A DNA stretch of 37,097 nucleotides. Origin: SIG603 sp964369225 (GTDB lineage: Bacteria; Bacillota; Clostridia; Oscillospirales; Acutalibacteraceae). The stretch lies in the NCBI GenBank assembly GCA_964369225.1, contig CAYJER010000022.1, positions 1-37,097 on the forward strand. The letters are read 5' to 3'. This document shows positions 23,469 through 31,141 of the stretch, one piece after another. Position 1 is the stretch's first letter, and each line of letters opens with the position of its first letter. The notes under the pieces are model-generated. The model did not search any database, was not told the origin of the DNA, and was given only the letters and a program-made list of their open reading frames with translations. The translations under genes were made by a program, and so were the position numbers.

Positions 23469-24373
23469 GGCTTTATTCCACCTGTTATTTCTGAAAGATT
23501 TTTAATTCCTTTTTTGTCCATAAATTCAGAAATACCCTCGTTTATCTTAATTCCGGCATATGGGTCTGTGAATAAAACTGTGCCTATTTGTAAAGCTGTA
23601 GCGCCAGCTAACAACATTTCTATCGCATCTTGCCATGTGCTAATTCCGCCAAGGCCAACTACAGGAATTTTTACAGCGTTTGCAACTTGCCAAACCATTC
23701 TAATGGCTACAGGAAGCAAACCAGGACCTGAAAATCCGCCTGTGTTGTTCTTGATTATTGGTCTACCTGTGTTTATGTCAATTCTCATTCCTGTTAAGGT
23801 GTTGATTAGCGATACACAGTCTGCGCCCTCGCTCTCTGCTACTAATGCCATCTCTGCAATGTTTGTAACATTTGGTGTAAGTTTCATCATTATAGGCTTG
23901 CTTGTGGCTTTTCTTACAGCCCTAGTTACAGAGGCAACACCGTCACAAGTAGTTCCAAACTGAACACCACCAGATTTAACATTTGGGCAAGATATATTAA
24001 CTTCTATCATGTCAACGTCTGTGCCATCTAGTCTTTCAGCCATTTTTTGATAGTCTTCCGCTGTAGAACCAGCAATATTTGCAATAACTCTTGTTCCTTG
24101 TTGCTTTAGCCAAGGCAAGTCTTTTTCTGCAAAATGTTCTACACCAGGGTTTTGTAATCCAATGGCGTTAAGCATTCCGCCCGGAGCTTCTGTTACACGT
24201 GGAGCTGGATTGCCTGGTTTTGGTAGAAGTGTTATGCCTTTGCAAGAAATTCCGCCAAGTGTTGAAAGATCAAAAAACTCTTTATACTCTTTTCCGAAAC
24301 CGAATGTGCCAGAGGCAGCTATCAATGGGTTAGCAAATTCAACCCCAGCCACATTAACTCTTAAATCTGCCAT
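23462..24373 (-). CDS. pyrD: Dihydroorotate dehydrogenase, class 1B catalytic subunit
   Basis: FMN enzyme of 303 residues that oxidises dihydroorotate to orotate in pyrimidine synthesis. Class 1 features are the start LRVNVAGVEFANPL, the catalytic base Cys129 in VNISCPNVKSGG, and C-terminal FMN-phosphate motifs VVGLGGIS and ALQIGT. Class 1B enzymes need the PyrK partner for NAD as acceptor; pyrK lies immediately upstream, with a 1-nt stop/start overlap (TAATG). Part of the order pyrF-pyrK-pyrD-ruvX. Confidence 0.96.
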   Translation of the reverse strand: MADLRVNVAGVEFANPLIAASGTFGFGKEYKEFFDLSTLGGISCKGITLLPKPGNPAPRVTEAPGGMLNAIGLQNPGVEHFAEKDLPWLKQQGTRVIANIAGSTAEDYQKMAERLDGTDVDMIEVNISCPNVKSGGVQFGTTCDGVASVTRAVRKATSKPIMMKLTPNVTNIAEMALVAESEGADCVSLINTLTGMRIDINTGRPIIKNNTGGFSGPGLLPVAIRMVWQVANAVKIPVVGLGGISTWQDAIEMLLAGATALQIGTVLFTDPYAGIKINEGISEFMDKKGIKNLSEITGGIKPW

Positions 24374-25143
24374 TATAACACCACCCTTTCACTGCTAAAT
24401 ACAGGACCATCTTTGCAGACATGTGCCATGTACTCTTCACCGTTTTCATCTAATGCCTTACATGCACAGCCAAGACATGCACCGATTCCGCAAGCCATTC
24501 TTTCTTCTAAAGAGATTTCACATTTAATGTTGTTCTCTTCTGCGAAAGTTTTAACAGCCTTAAGCATAGGTGTAGGGCCACAGGCATAAATAATGTCAGG
24601 GTTGCAATCTTTTATTAGGTCAGTTACAAGTCCGTGATAACCATATGAGCCATCGTCTGTAGATATTTTTAGGTTGCAAGAGTAATTATTAAAGTCGTCT
24701 TCAAGAATTACACTTTCTTTATTTCTAAACCCTACTGCAACAGTAGCGTTAGCTCCATAATGTTTAGCTGTCTCTAAAAGTGGAGGAACACCTATTCCGC
24801 CGCCCACTAAAAGAGCCTTTTTATCGCTATCAATTAGGCTAAAACCTGTTCCTAGTGGGGCAAGGATATCAAGTGTAGATCCTGCCTTGAACTGTGCAAG
24901 CTCGGCAGTTCCTGCTCCTCTAATTTGGAACACAAGCCTTAATGTGCCTTTTTCTTTGTCTATTTCACAAATTGAAATAGGTCTTCTTAAAGTTCTACCC
25001 GGTAAATATATATGGGCAAATTGACCCGCTTTTGCACTGTTTGCAAAATAATCGTTTTCTACAATAAAATCGAAGGTGTCTTCTGCTATTTTTTCTGCCT
25101 TTAATATCTTGCAGATTTTAACATCATATTTTTTTACGCACAT
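24373..25143 (-). CDS. pyrK: Dihydroorotate dehydrogenase electron-transfer subunit
   Basis: Iron-sulfur flavoprotein of 256 residues that passes electrons from PyrD to NAD. The FAD-binding motif RRPIS is at 53-57, the NAD-binding-domain glycine motif LLVGGGIGVPPLL at 111-123 and ACGPTPML at 187-194. The 2Fe-2S ligands are Cys218, Cys223, Cys226 and Cys243. It starts 3 nt after pyrF and is coupled to pyrD. Confidence 0.95.
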   Translation of the reverse strand: MCVKKYDVKICKILKAEKIAEDTFDFIVENDYFANSAKAGQFAHIYLPGRTLRRPISICEIDKEKGTLRLVFQIRGAGTAELAQFKAGSTLDILAPLGTGFSLIDSDKKALLVGGGIGVPPLLETAKHYGANATVAVGFRNKESVILEDDFNNYSCNLKISTDDGSYGYHGLVTDLIKDCNPDIIYACGPTPMLKAVKTFAEENNIKCEISLEERMACGIGACLGCACKALDENGEEYMAHVCKDGPVFSSERVVL

Positions 25144-25146
25144 AAA

Positions 25147-26076
25147 TTAACCTTTCTTAATTTCTCCTATAGTAGAGATTAACTCGTCTCTCATTCTAAT
25201 GGCTTCACGTCTTGCGGCTTGAGCAAAATCAGTTTCGGCACATTTTTCTTTTTGCCAAGCGCACATAATAGCCCTTGAAGAGTTTACAATTGCACCAAGA
25301 CCATTTTTATCAAAGGCTGGTTTTACATCCTCTGCACCACCGCCTTGAGCGCCATAACCTGGTACTAAGAAGAATGTATGAGGAAGAGCCTCTCTCATTT
25401 CTGCTAATTGTTTAGGGTAAGTAGCGCCAACTACTGCGCCGACAGCTGAATATGAATACTCGCCGATTGTGTCAGCACCCCAAGTTTCGCACATTTTTCC
25501 CATTCTAGCATACACAGTCTCACCGTTTTCAAGCTTTAGGTCTTGAAGCTCGCCAGAAGATGGGTTAGAAGTCTTCACAAGTGCGAAAATAGATTTACCA
25601 TAATTTTTGCAGTCATTCATTAAAGGTTCAATTCCATCTGTTCCAAGATAGGCATTTACTGTAAGGCAGTCGCCGCCGAATGCCTCACACTTTTCGCCGA
25701 AAACATCTGTAACACCTAAATGTGCTGTAGAATAAGCCTGCATTGTAGTGCCGATATCGTTTCTCTTGCCGTCTAAAATAACATACATGCCTTTACTCTT
25801 TGCATAGTCTACTGTCTCTTTAAGAGTTTTAACTCCTTGCCAGCCATACATCTCGTAATAAGCTAGTTGTGGTTTTACTGCTGGAACAATGTCGCATAGG
25901 GCATCTATTAATGCCTTGTTATATTCTAAAATAGCCACAGAGGCAGCCTCTAGGCTCTTACCATATTTACTTATGGCATCTTCTTTTATATAGTTTGGGA
26001 TAAAGTCAAGCTTTGGGTCTAGCCCTGCTACTGTTGGGTTTTGAAGTTTAATTATATTTTCTATCATCTTATCCAT
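25147..26076 (-). CDS. pyrF: Orotidine 5'-phosphate decarboxylase, type 2
   Basis: Decarboxylase of 309 residues making UMP from OMP. The catalytic charged network is LDGKRNDIG with Asp102, Lys104 and Asp107. The length of about 300 residues and the extended N-terminus (AGLDPKLDF) mark the type 2 subfamily. It is the first gene of pyrF-pyrK-pyrD-ruvX. The leader is only about 32 nt, too short for a PyrR-type attenuator, so control of this operon probably acts at initiation. Confidence 0.95.
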   Translation of the reverse strand: MDKMIENIIKLQNPTVAGLDPKLDFIPNYIKEDAISKYGKSLEAASVAILEYNKALIDALCDIVPAVKPQLAYYEMYGWQGVKTLKETVDYAKSKGMYVILDGKRNDIGTTMQAYSTAHLGVTDVFGEKCEAFGGDCLTVNAYLGTDGIEPLMNDCKNYGKSIFALVKTSNPSSGELQDLKLENGETVYARMGKMCETWGADTIGEYSYSAVGAVVGATYPKQLAEMREALPHTFFLVPGYGAQGGGAEDVKPAFDKNGLGAIVNSSRAIMCAWQKEKCAETDFAQAARREAIRMRDELISTIGEIKKG

Positions 26077-26113
26077 TTACATGACACCTACCTTAATGTA
26101 TTTATATAAGTTT

Positions 26114-26142
26114 ATTATAACACTTTTATATAGTCTATACAA
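26114..26142 (-). promoter_or_regulatory. Sigma-A promoter of the pyr operon
   Basis: On the minus strand TTGTAT and TATAAT are 17 nt apart, about 38 nt upstream of the pyrF start codon. Confidence 0.75.
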
Positions 26143-26162
26143 TAGATTTAATAGTTTTTTTA

Positions 26163-26189
26163 CAAAAGAAAAAGGAGCCTGACGGCTCC
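26163..26189 (-). terminator. Rho-independent terminator of rpmB
   Basis: Six-bp stem GGAGCC / GGCTCC with loop TGAC, followed on the minus strand by TTTTTCTTTTG, 23 nt beyond the rpmB stop. Confidence 0.92.
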
Positions 26190-26211
26190 AATTTTTCTTG
26201 AGTGCTATTAA

Positions 26212-26400
26212 TTAGATAGCACGTGTAACTTTACCTGAACGTAGGCAACGAGTACAAGCGTATACACGTCTAGGTGTACCATCGACTATAGCTTTAACAC
26301 GTCTAATGTTAGGTTTCCAAGTTCTGTTTGAACGTCTGTGTGAGTGAGAAACACTTATTCCAAATGAAACTCCCTTGCCACAAATTTCACACTTAGCCAT
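26212..26400 (-). CDS. rpmB: 50S ribosomal protein L28
   Basis: Ribosomal protein of 62 residues. It is the zinc-ribbon (C+) form, with CxxC pairs at Cys4/Cys7 and Cys49/Cys52. Conserved regions are GVSFGISVSHSHRRSNRTW and the basic C-terminus. A strong AAGGAGGTG ribosome site lies 6 nt upstream. It is a single gene with its own promoter and terminator, transcribed away from the site-2 protease gene. Confidence 0.97.
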   Translation of the reverse strand: MAKCEICGKGVSFGISVSHSHRRSNRTWKPNIRRVKAIVDGTPRRVYACTRCLRSGKVTRAI

Positions 26401-26444
26401 ATTTGCACCTCCTTAAGGATTGTTGGTTAATTCCAATATCAATT

Positions 26445-26473
26445 ATTGTAACAGATTAATTAAAAAAATGCAA
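26445..26473 (-). promoter_or_regulatory. Sigma-A promoter of rpmB
   Basis: On the minus strand TTGCAT and TACAAT are 17 nt apart, with TG one base before the -10 (extended -10), about 45 nt upstream of the rpmB start. Confidence 0.78.
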
Positions 26474-26490
26474 GTTTTTTTTAAAAGTAA

Positions 26491-26519
26491 TTGTAATTTT
26501 TCTTTTTTTGTATTATACT
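26491..26519 (+). promoter_or_regulatory. Sigma-A promoter of the site-2 protease/scp operon
   Basis: TTGTAA (26491-26496) and TATACT (26514-26519), 17-nt spacer. It lies about 24 nt before ATG 26543, which excludes translation starting farther upstream at 26420. Confidence 0.7.
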
Positions 26520-26542
26520 TTATATTAAAAGGAGCTGAGAAT

Positions 26543-27238
26543 ATGTTATATAGTACGTTAAGAAGTGTTTTTGCGGGTCAACCAGTTGATTTTATGTCGG
26601 TAGTAGCACAAATTTTGTCTGTGCTTGCCATAATTTTTTTAGTGTTGCCTTTGCATGAATTTGCACACGCAAAAATAGCTTATAAATTAGGAGACCATAC
26701 ACCGAAGTATGATAAGAGGCTAACTCTTAACCCAATGGCTAGCATAGACCCTATGGGTGCGCTTGCTATGCTGTTGTTTGGATACGGCTGGGCTAAGCCT
26801 GTTCAAGTAAATGCAAGAAACTTTAAAAACCCAAAAAGAGACATGGCAATAGTTGCACTAGCAGGACCTTTGTCTAACTTGTTGGCGGCGATAGTTGGAG
26901 CGGTAATCTTTTTTACTGTTATAATTTATGCGCCATCAAATGATTTTGTTTTCTTCATAAGAACATTTTTAAATTTCTATGTGGTAATAAATGTTTGGCT
27001 TGCAGTGTTTAACCTAATTCCTGTACCACCGCTAGATGGTTCAAGAATAGTGGCGGCGTTTTTAAGTCATGAGGCAACCTATAACTATTATAGATACCAA
27101 AGTTATTTGATGATGGGTTTATTGCTATTGTTAGTTTCAGGAGTAATTGATGGACCTTTAGATGTTGTCAATGATTTCTTCCTAAACATTGTAAACACCA
27201 TAGCAAGATTTCCATTTGAATTGTTTGGTGCAATATAA
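26543..27238 (+). CDS. Site-2 protease family membrane metalloprotease (M50)
   Basis: Integral membrane zinc metalloprotease of 231 residues. The zinc motif HEFAH is at 38-42 within a hydrophobic segment, and the second conserved motif NLIPVPPLDGSR, with the Asp that completes the zinc site, lies near 155-166. About four or five membrane segments. It resembles the YwhC-type M50B group, whose substrates are mostly unknown. An AAAAGGAG site precedes ATG 26543. It is directly followed by scpA with no gap, a common clostridial arrangement. Confidence 0.9.
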   Translation: MLYSTLRSVFAGQPVDFMSVVAQILSVLAIIFLVLPLHEFAHAKIAYKLGDHTPKYDKRLTLNPMASIDPMGALAMLLFGYGWAKPVQVNARNFKNPKRDMAIVALAGPLSNLLAAIVGAVIFFTVIIYAPSNDFVFFIRTFLNFYVVINVWLAVFNLIPVPPLDGSRIVAAFLSHEATYNYYRYQSYLMMGLLLLLVSGVIDGPLDVVNDFFLNIVNTIARFPFELFGAI

Positions 27239-27964
27239 ATGATAGAGGCGTTATCTTATAAAGTTGAAAATTTTGAAGGGCCAATGGATTTACTCCTGTC
27301 CCTTATACAAAAGAATAAGATTAATATTTATGACATTGAAATAAGTCTACTGCTAGAGCAGTACCTTGAGCATATCAACATTATGCAGGAGGATAACCTT
27401 GATTTAGCGAGTGAGTTTTTAGACATGGCGTCAAGGCTTGTGTATATTAAAAGCCTTTCGCTCTTGCCTAAGCACCAAGAGGAAGAAGAGGAGCTTAAGC
27501 GTGAGCTAACAGGGCAATTGCTAGAATATAGGCTGTGTAAGCTTATAGCCTCTGAACTTGCCTTAAAGCTTAATATGGATAAGCTGATAAAAAGTCAAGA
27601 GAATATTCCGATAGATCGCACTTATAATAGAAAGCACAAGGCAGAAGAGCTAATTGCTTTTTATCTTTCGGCGGTTGGAAGAGGAAAAAGATTTTTGCCT
27701 CCTCCTGTAGAAAAATTTTCTACGATAGTGGCTAAAAAAATTGTCTCTGTTTCGTCACAGGTAATATTTATCTTAAGAAAACTTTGGCGTAAGGGTGAAG
27801 GCTCTTACAAGAGTTTGTTTAATACTAAAAAAGATAAGTCAGAAAGAGTAGCTGTTTTTTTGGCTTTGCTTGAGCTTGTTAAAAATAAACGCCTTAGAAT
27901 TGAGGGCGAGGAAGACGAGCAAAAGGTTATTTTGATAAATGGAGGTAAACAGATTGACAAATAA
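27239..27964 (+). CDS. scpA: Segregation and condensation protein A
   Basis: Kleisin subunit of the SMC-ScpAB condensin, 241 residues. The N-terminal SMC-contact region starts LSYKVENFEGPMDLLLSLIQ (about 5-24) and the middle is acidic (HQEEEEELKREL). The C-terminal winged helix covers about 170-240. It starts immediately after the protease stop codon and overlaps scpB by 11 nt from the preferred scpB start. The complex compacts and segregates the chromosome. Confidence 0.95.
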   Translation: MIEALSYKVENFEGPMDLLLSLIQKNKINIYDIEISLLLEQYLEHINIMQEDNLDLASEFLDMASRLVYIKSLSLLPKHQEEEEELKRELTGQLLEYRLCKLIASELALKLNMDKLIKSQENIPIDRTYNRKHKAEELIAFYLSAVGRGKRFLPPPVEKFSTIVAKKIVSVSSQVIFILRKLWRKGEGSYKSLFNTKKDKSERVAVFLALLELVKNKRLRIEGEEDEQKVILINGGKQIDK

Positions 27965-28517
27965 AGAATTAATTGGTGCATTTGAGGCTATAATCTTTGC
28001 AAGTGGTGAACCTGTTGCCATGGATAAAATAGCCTTAGCGTTACAAATATCTATGAGCGATGTAAGTTATGTAGTCTCGTTATTAGAGAAAAAATATGCA
28101 GTTAAAGAAAGCGGAATAAGGCTATTAAGACTAAACGACAGCCTACAGTTTTGTTCTAATTCTGATTATATAACACAGGTTAGGGCAGTGCTTGACTTAA
28201 AGAAAAATTCGCCGTTATCACAAGCGTCTATGGAGGTTTTATCTTTAATAGCCTATAATCAGCCTGTAACAAAGGCGTTTATAGAGCAAGTAAGAGGAGT
28301 AGACTGTTCAGGTGTAGTGTCTACCTTGGTTCAACGTGAATTGGTTGAAGAAAAAGGCAGACTTGAACTACCTGGAAAACCGTTGCTTTATGGTGTGACA
28401 GAAAACTTCTTGCGTTGTTTTGGGTTGTCTACACTTGAAGACTTGCCACCAATCCCAGAGGATGAACCGAAAAAAGAGACGGAAGAGCCAATACAATTAA
28501 AGTTAGGTGAGACTTAA
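27954..28517 (+). CDS. scpB: Segregation and condensation protein B
   Basis: Winged-helix dimer partner of ScpA, 187 residues from TTG 27954. Family segments include GAFEAIIFASGEPV near the start, and LSLIAYNQPVTKAFIEQVRGVD in the middle. The TTG start is favoured because GGAGG at 27941-27945 is ideally placed 8 nt before it; an in-frame ATG at 27939 overlaps that site. The C-terminus is a charged tail (about 165-187). It is co-transcribed with scpA and the DUF2953 gene. Confidence 0.94.
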   Translation: MTNKELIGAFEAIIFASGEPVAMDKIALALQISMSDVSYVVSLLEKKYAVKESGIRLLRLNDSLQFCSNSDYITQVRAVLDLKKNSPLSQASMEVLSLIAYNQPVTKAFIEQVRGVDCSGVVSTLVQRELVEEKGRLELPGKPLLYGVTENFLRCFGLSTLEDLPPIPEDEPKKETEEPIQLKLGET

Positions 28518-29114
28518 ATGATTTTTCTTTATATTTTAGGATTTATTTTATTTTTGCTAATTATGCCTATTTCTGTGACTATGGATTATGCAGACCAGTT
28601 AAATGTAAGCATAAGATATTTATTTATTAAAATTAATCCGTTAAAACCAAAGAAAGAGAAAAAACAGCCTAAAAAAAAGGAAGAAAAAGAAACCAAAGAG
28701 AAAAAACCTAACAAGCTAACAGAGATGATTCAAGAAAAAGGAGCTTTAAATTTTCTTAAAATTTTATCTGAAATACTAAAAATAGCTTTTAATAAGTTTT
28801 ACAAGCTACTAAAAAAGATAAAGGTGAACAAGTTAGAAATATATTTTGTGGCTGGGGGAGAGAACGCCTCTGACACGGCGCTTTTATATGGAAAGGCTAG
28901 TGGAATTGTGTATCCGTTTGTGTCTGGCTTAGTGTCTGTGTGCAAGTGCAAAAACTATAAAGTCTTAGTCGATGCAGATTATAAAAGTGAAAAACCTATG
29001 GTGAATGCTAGTATAAAGTTATCGATTAGACCATTGTTTATTCTTGGAACAGGCTTTAGCATGTTGTTTTCGGTAATTCCATTCATTATTAAATTAAGAA
29101 AAGCCGAAAATTAA
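28518..29114 (+). CDS. DUF2953 domain-containing protein
   Basis: Membrane-anchored protein of unknown function, 198 residues. One N-terminal hydrophobic segment (1-20) is followed by a strongly basic/acidic stretch (about 44-70, rich in Lys and Glu) and a soluble domain with ENASDTALLYGKASGIVYP typical of DUF2953. A second hydrophobic segment lies near 170-190. In other spore-formers this gene is usually directly before gerW (ytfI-ytfJ); here a repeat cluster of about 200 bp separates them. It abuts the scpB stop codon. Confidence 0.88.
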   Translation: MIFLYILGFILFLLIMPISVTMDYADQLNVSIRYLFIKINPLKPKKEKKQPKKKEEKETKEKKPNKLTEMIQEKGALNFLKILSEILKIAFNKFYKLLKKIKVNKLEIYFVAGGENASDTALLYGKASGIVYPFVSGLVSVCKCKNYKVLVDADYKSEKPMVNASIKLSIRPLFILGTGFSMLFSVIPFIIKLRKAEN

Positions 29115-29127
29115 TTTTTATAAATTT

Positions 29128-29195
29128 TGTAGGGGCGACCTGTGGTCGTCCGAAAATCAACGTAGGGAACTGTCTTGCCAGACATGTTATTAGGA
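29128..29195. repeat. Solo REP (GGGCGACC type) plus degenerate REP remnant
   Basis: A GTAG-headed hairpin TGTAGGGGCGACCTGTGGTC (29128-29151) is followed by a worn GGGAACGG-type half (GTAGGGAACTGTCTTGCC, 29161-29178), then the module TAGGAAAATTTATCTA that borders the next doublet. Confidence 0.75.
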
Positions 29196-29206
29196 AAATT
29201 TATCTA

Positions 29207-29284
29207 TGTAGGGGCGGATATTATCCGCCTAAGAAGTTTAGGCAAAATTACAGACTTTATAGGCGGATAATATCCGCCCCTACA
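29207..29284. repeat. REPIN-like doublet, GGCGGATATTATCCGCC type
   Basis: A complete 78-bp copy. Left and right 25-bp arms are perfect inverted copies, each with the 8-1-8 hairpin. It ends 38 bp before the gerW start, in the space where the gerW promoter would be expected. Confidence 0.93.
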
Positions 29285-29322
29285 CTAAATAATATATATT
29301 AATTTAAATAGAGGATTTTATT

Positions 29323-29712
29323 ATGAGTGAAACAAAAGTAAATGATTTTATGGGAAACAATTTTGAAAAGGTGAAATCCATGATAAACGTTGACAACGTC
29401 ATGGGTACTCCTATAACTACTGCCGATGGAACTACAATTATTCCTGTCTGTAAGGTGAATTACGGAGTTGCAGGCGGTGGTTCAGATTTGCCTACAAAAA
29501 CTACTAAAGAGCTTTTCGGAGGTGGTTCAGGTGCGGCTGTCACAATTACGCCTGTTGCATTCTTAATTATTAAAGATGGCAACGCAAGAGTTGTGCAAAT
29601 TGAGCCTTTTACAAGCTCTGTAGATAGGGCAATTCAAATGGTTCCAGAGGTTGCGCAAAAGGTGACAGATTTCATTAAAGACAAGTCAAAACCAGAGACT
29701 AGCGAGATATAA
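29323..29712 (+). CDS. gerW: GerW family sporulation protein (YtfJ)
   Basis: Sporulation protein of 129 residues. Its first half has the family core NVMGTPITTADGTTIIPVCK and YGVAGGGSD, with a Gly-rich loop (FGGGSGAAVTITPVAFL) in the middle. In Bacillus subtilis YtfJ/GerW is made in the forespore and is needed for normal L-alanine germination. AGAGGA upstream of the ATG acts as ribosome site. Repeats on both sides separate it from DUF2953 and the dacF-like gene, which usually neighbour it. Confidence 0.92.
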   Translation: MSETKVNDFMGNNFEKVKSMINVDNVMGTPITTADGTTIIPVCKVNYGVAGGGSDLPTKTTKELFGGGSGAAVTITPVAFLIIKDGNARVVQIEPFTSSVDRAIQMVPEVAQKVTDFIKDKSKPETSEI

Positions 29713-29726
29713 ATTTGATAAAATAT

Positions 29727-29797
29727 TGTAGGGGAGGGTCTCTGTGCCCTCCCGAGAAGTAGGATTTGGCACCCAGTTTCGGGAGGGCACAGAGACC
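29727..29797. repeat. REPIN-like doublet, GGGAGGG type, right end replaced
   Basis: Left arm GTAG plus stem GGGAGGG/CCCTCCC. The right arm is its inverted copy as far as AGAGACC at 29797, where CTCCCCTACA is replaced by AGACGTGTTGATTACG. Confidence 0.88.
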
Positions 29798-30026
29798 AGA
29801 CGTGTTGATTACGATTTTGAATTAAAAATAAATTCGTTAAAACGCACAAATTGATGTAGGGAACGGTCTTGACCGTTCCGAAAACTCGGAGTTTTAGCTA
29901 AATTTCCTCGGAACGGTCAAGACCGTTCCCTACATCACTAATCCTAATCAACACCTGTGACATAGGTTCGCCCCTACATTGGTATTTCGTAATCAACACG
30001 TCGGCAGAAAACCCGCCCCTACATTT
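29798..30026. repeat. Composite insertion with REPIN-like doublet, GGGAACGG type
   Basis: The core doublet is 29855-29934 (80 bp, perfect 26-bp arms; stem GGAACGGTC/GACCGTTCC). The unit is bracketed by inverted copies of GACGTGTTGATTACG (29799-29813 and 29988-30002). Partial right ends of other elements follow: TTCGCCCCTACA (29968-29979) and AAAACCCGCCCCTACA (30011-30026). Confidence 0.85.
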
Positions 30027-30094
30027 TAAAGGTGACAATAGTTTAGCCTTGTCATAAATATATTTTTTTCGCATACACTTAAAAGGGTGATTTG

Positions 30095-31126
30095 ATGAAA
30101 AAAATTATTATATCTATTTTTATACTGTTCTTAGGGTTTAATGTTAGTCTTAATGTTTCGGCGGTTTCGGCTGAATCTGCCATAATCTATGACCCTATAA
30201 CACAGACGGTTATCTATTCAAAAAACGCTAATCAAAGAATGTCTATGGCTAGCACAACTAAAATTATGACAGCGGTTATAGCAAACGATTATTTAGAGCT
30301 TTACGGGAATGTTGAAATTGAAATTACTGCCGAAATGGCAGCAGTTGAGGGTTCCTCTATGGGTCTTGTAGAGGGAGACGTTGTACTGCTCTCTGAACTT
30401 ATTGTCGGAATGCTTTTGCCGTCTGGAAACGATGCAGCTACTGCTATAGCAATTTTTATATCAGGCAGTGAAGAAAATTTTGCAATGATCATGAACGAAA
30501 AGGCAAGAATGCTAGGAATGAGTAATTCCTCGTTTGTTACAGCCTCGGGGCTAGACGCTACAGAGCATTACAGCACCGCATATGACATGGCAAAGCTTAT
30601 GGCATATGCCTTAACACTTGACTATGTAAGCGAGGTTATGGCAAGCGAAACCAGAAAAGTCAGCTATTATTCTGCACTGCAAGAGGGTACTGTAACTGTA
30701 GAACTTTCTAACCATAACAGGTTGCTTTATTCTTATGAGTACACTACAGGCGGAAAAACAGGCTACACAAGCAAGTCTGGCAGATGCCTTGTCAGCAGTG
30801 CCGAAAAAAATTCGTATCCGCTAATTGCGGTTACACTTAACGCCCCAGACGATTGGGATGACCATATATACATGTATAACATGGCTTATGAAACAATGCT
30901 AGTTCAAAGTTTTGAAGAGCAAAAATTAAGCATTCCATTTGTAAGCGGGGGACATAAAGAGATAATTATTGAAGCCCAAAATATTGACACAGTATCAAAG
31001 ATAGAACAAAAAATATTTTTACCACGATTTATATATGACGACTACTATAAAACAGGTGAAGTAATAGGATATGTAAAATATTATCAGGGAAATGAATTAA
31101 TTAAAATACAGGAAATTATTTACTAA
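30095..31126 (+). CDS. D-alanyl-D-alanine carboxypeptidase (DacF/PBP5 type, S11)
   Basis: Secreted or membrane-associated penicillin-binding protein of 343 residues that trims the terminal D-Ala of peptidoglycan stem peptides. The signal peptide covers about 1-24. Active-site motifs are STTK (Ser53, Lys56), SGN (110-112) and KTG (221-223). A C-terminal domain of about 90 residues follows. The position after scpAB and gerW and before an rluB-like gene matches the dacF neighbourhood, suggesting a role in spore cortex or general wall maturation. ATG 30095 follows AAAGGGTGATT. Confidence 0.92.
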   Translation: MKKIIISIFILFLGFNVSLNVSAVSAESAIIYDPITQTVIYSKNANQRMSMASTTKIMTAVIANDYLELYGNVEIEITAEMAAVEGSSMGLVEGDVVLLSELIVGMLLPSGNDAATAIAIFISGSEENFAMIMNEKARMLGMSNSSFVTASGLDATEHYSTAYDMAKLMAYALTLDYVSEVMASETRKVSYYSALQEGTVTVELSNHNRLLYSYEYTTGGKTGYTSKSGRCLVSSAEKNSYPLIAVTLNAPDDWDDHIYMYNMAYETMLVQSFEEQKLSIPFVSGGHKEIIIEAQNIDTVSKIEQKIFLPRFIYDDYYKTGEVIGYVKYYQGNELIKIQEIIY

Positions 31127-31141
31127 AAGAAAGGTTTTATT

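Noticed and set aside
26077..26113. PyrR attenuator in the pyr operon leader
   Set aside because: The leader between promoter and start is only about 30-35 nt and holds no hairpin or anti-terminator.
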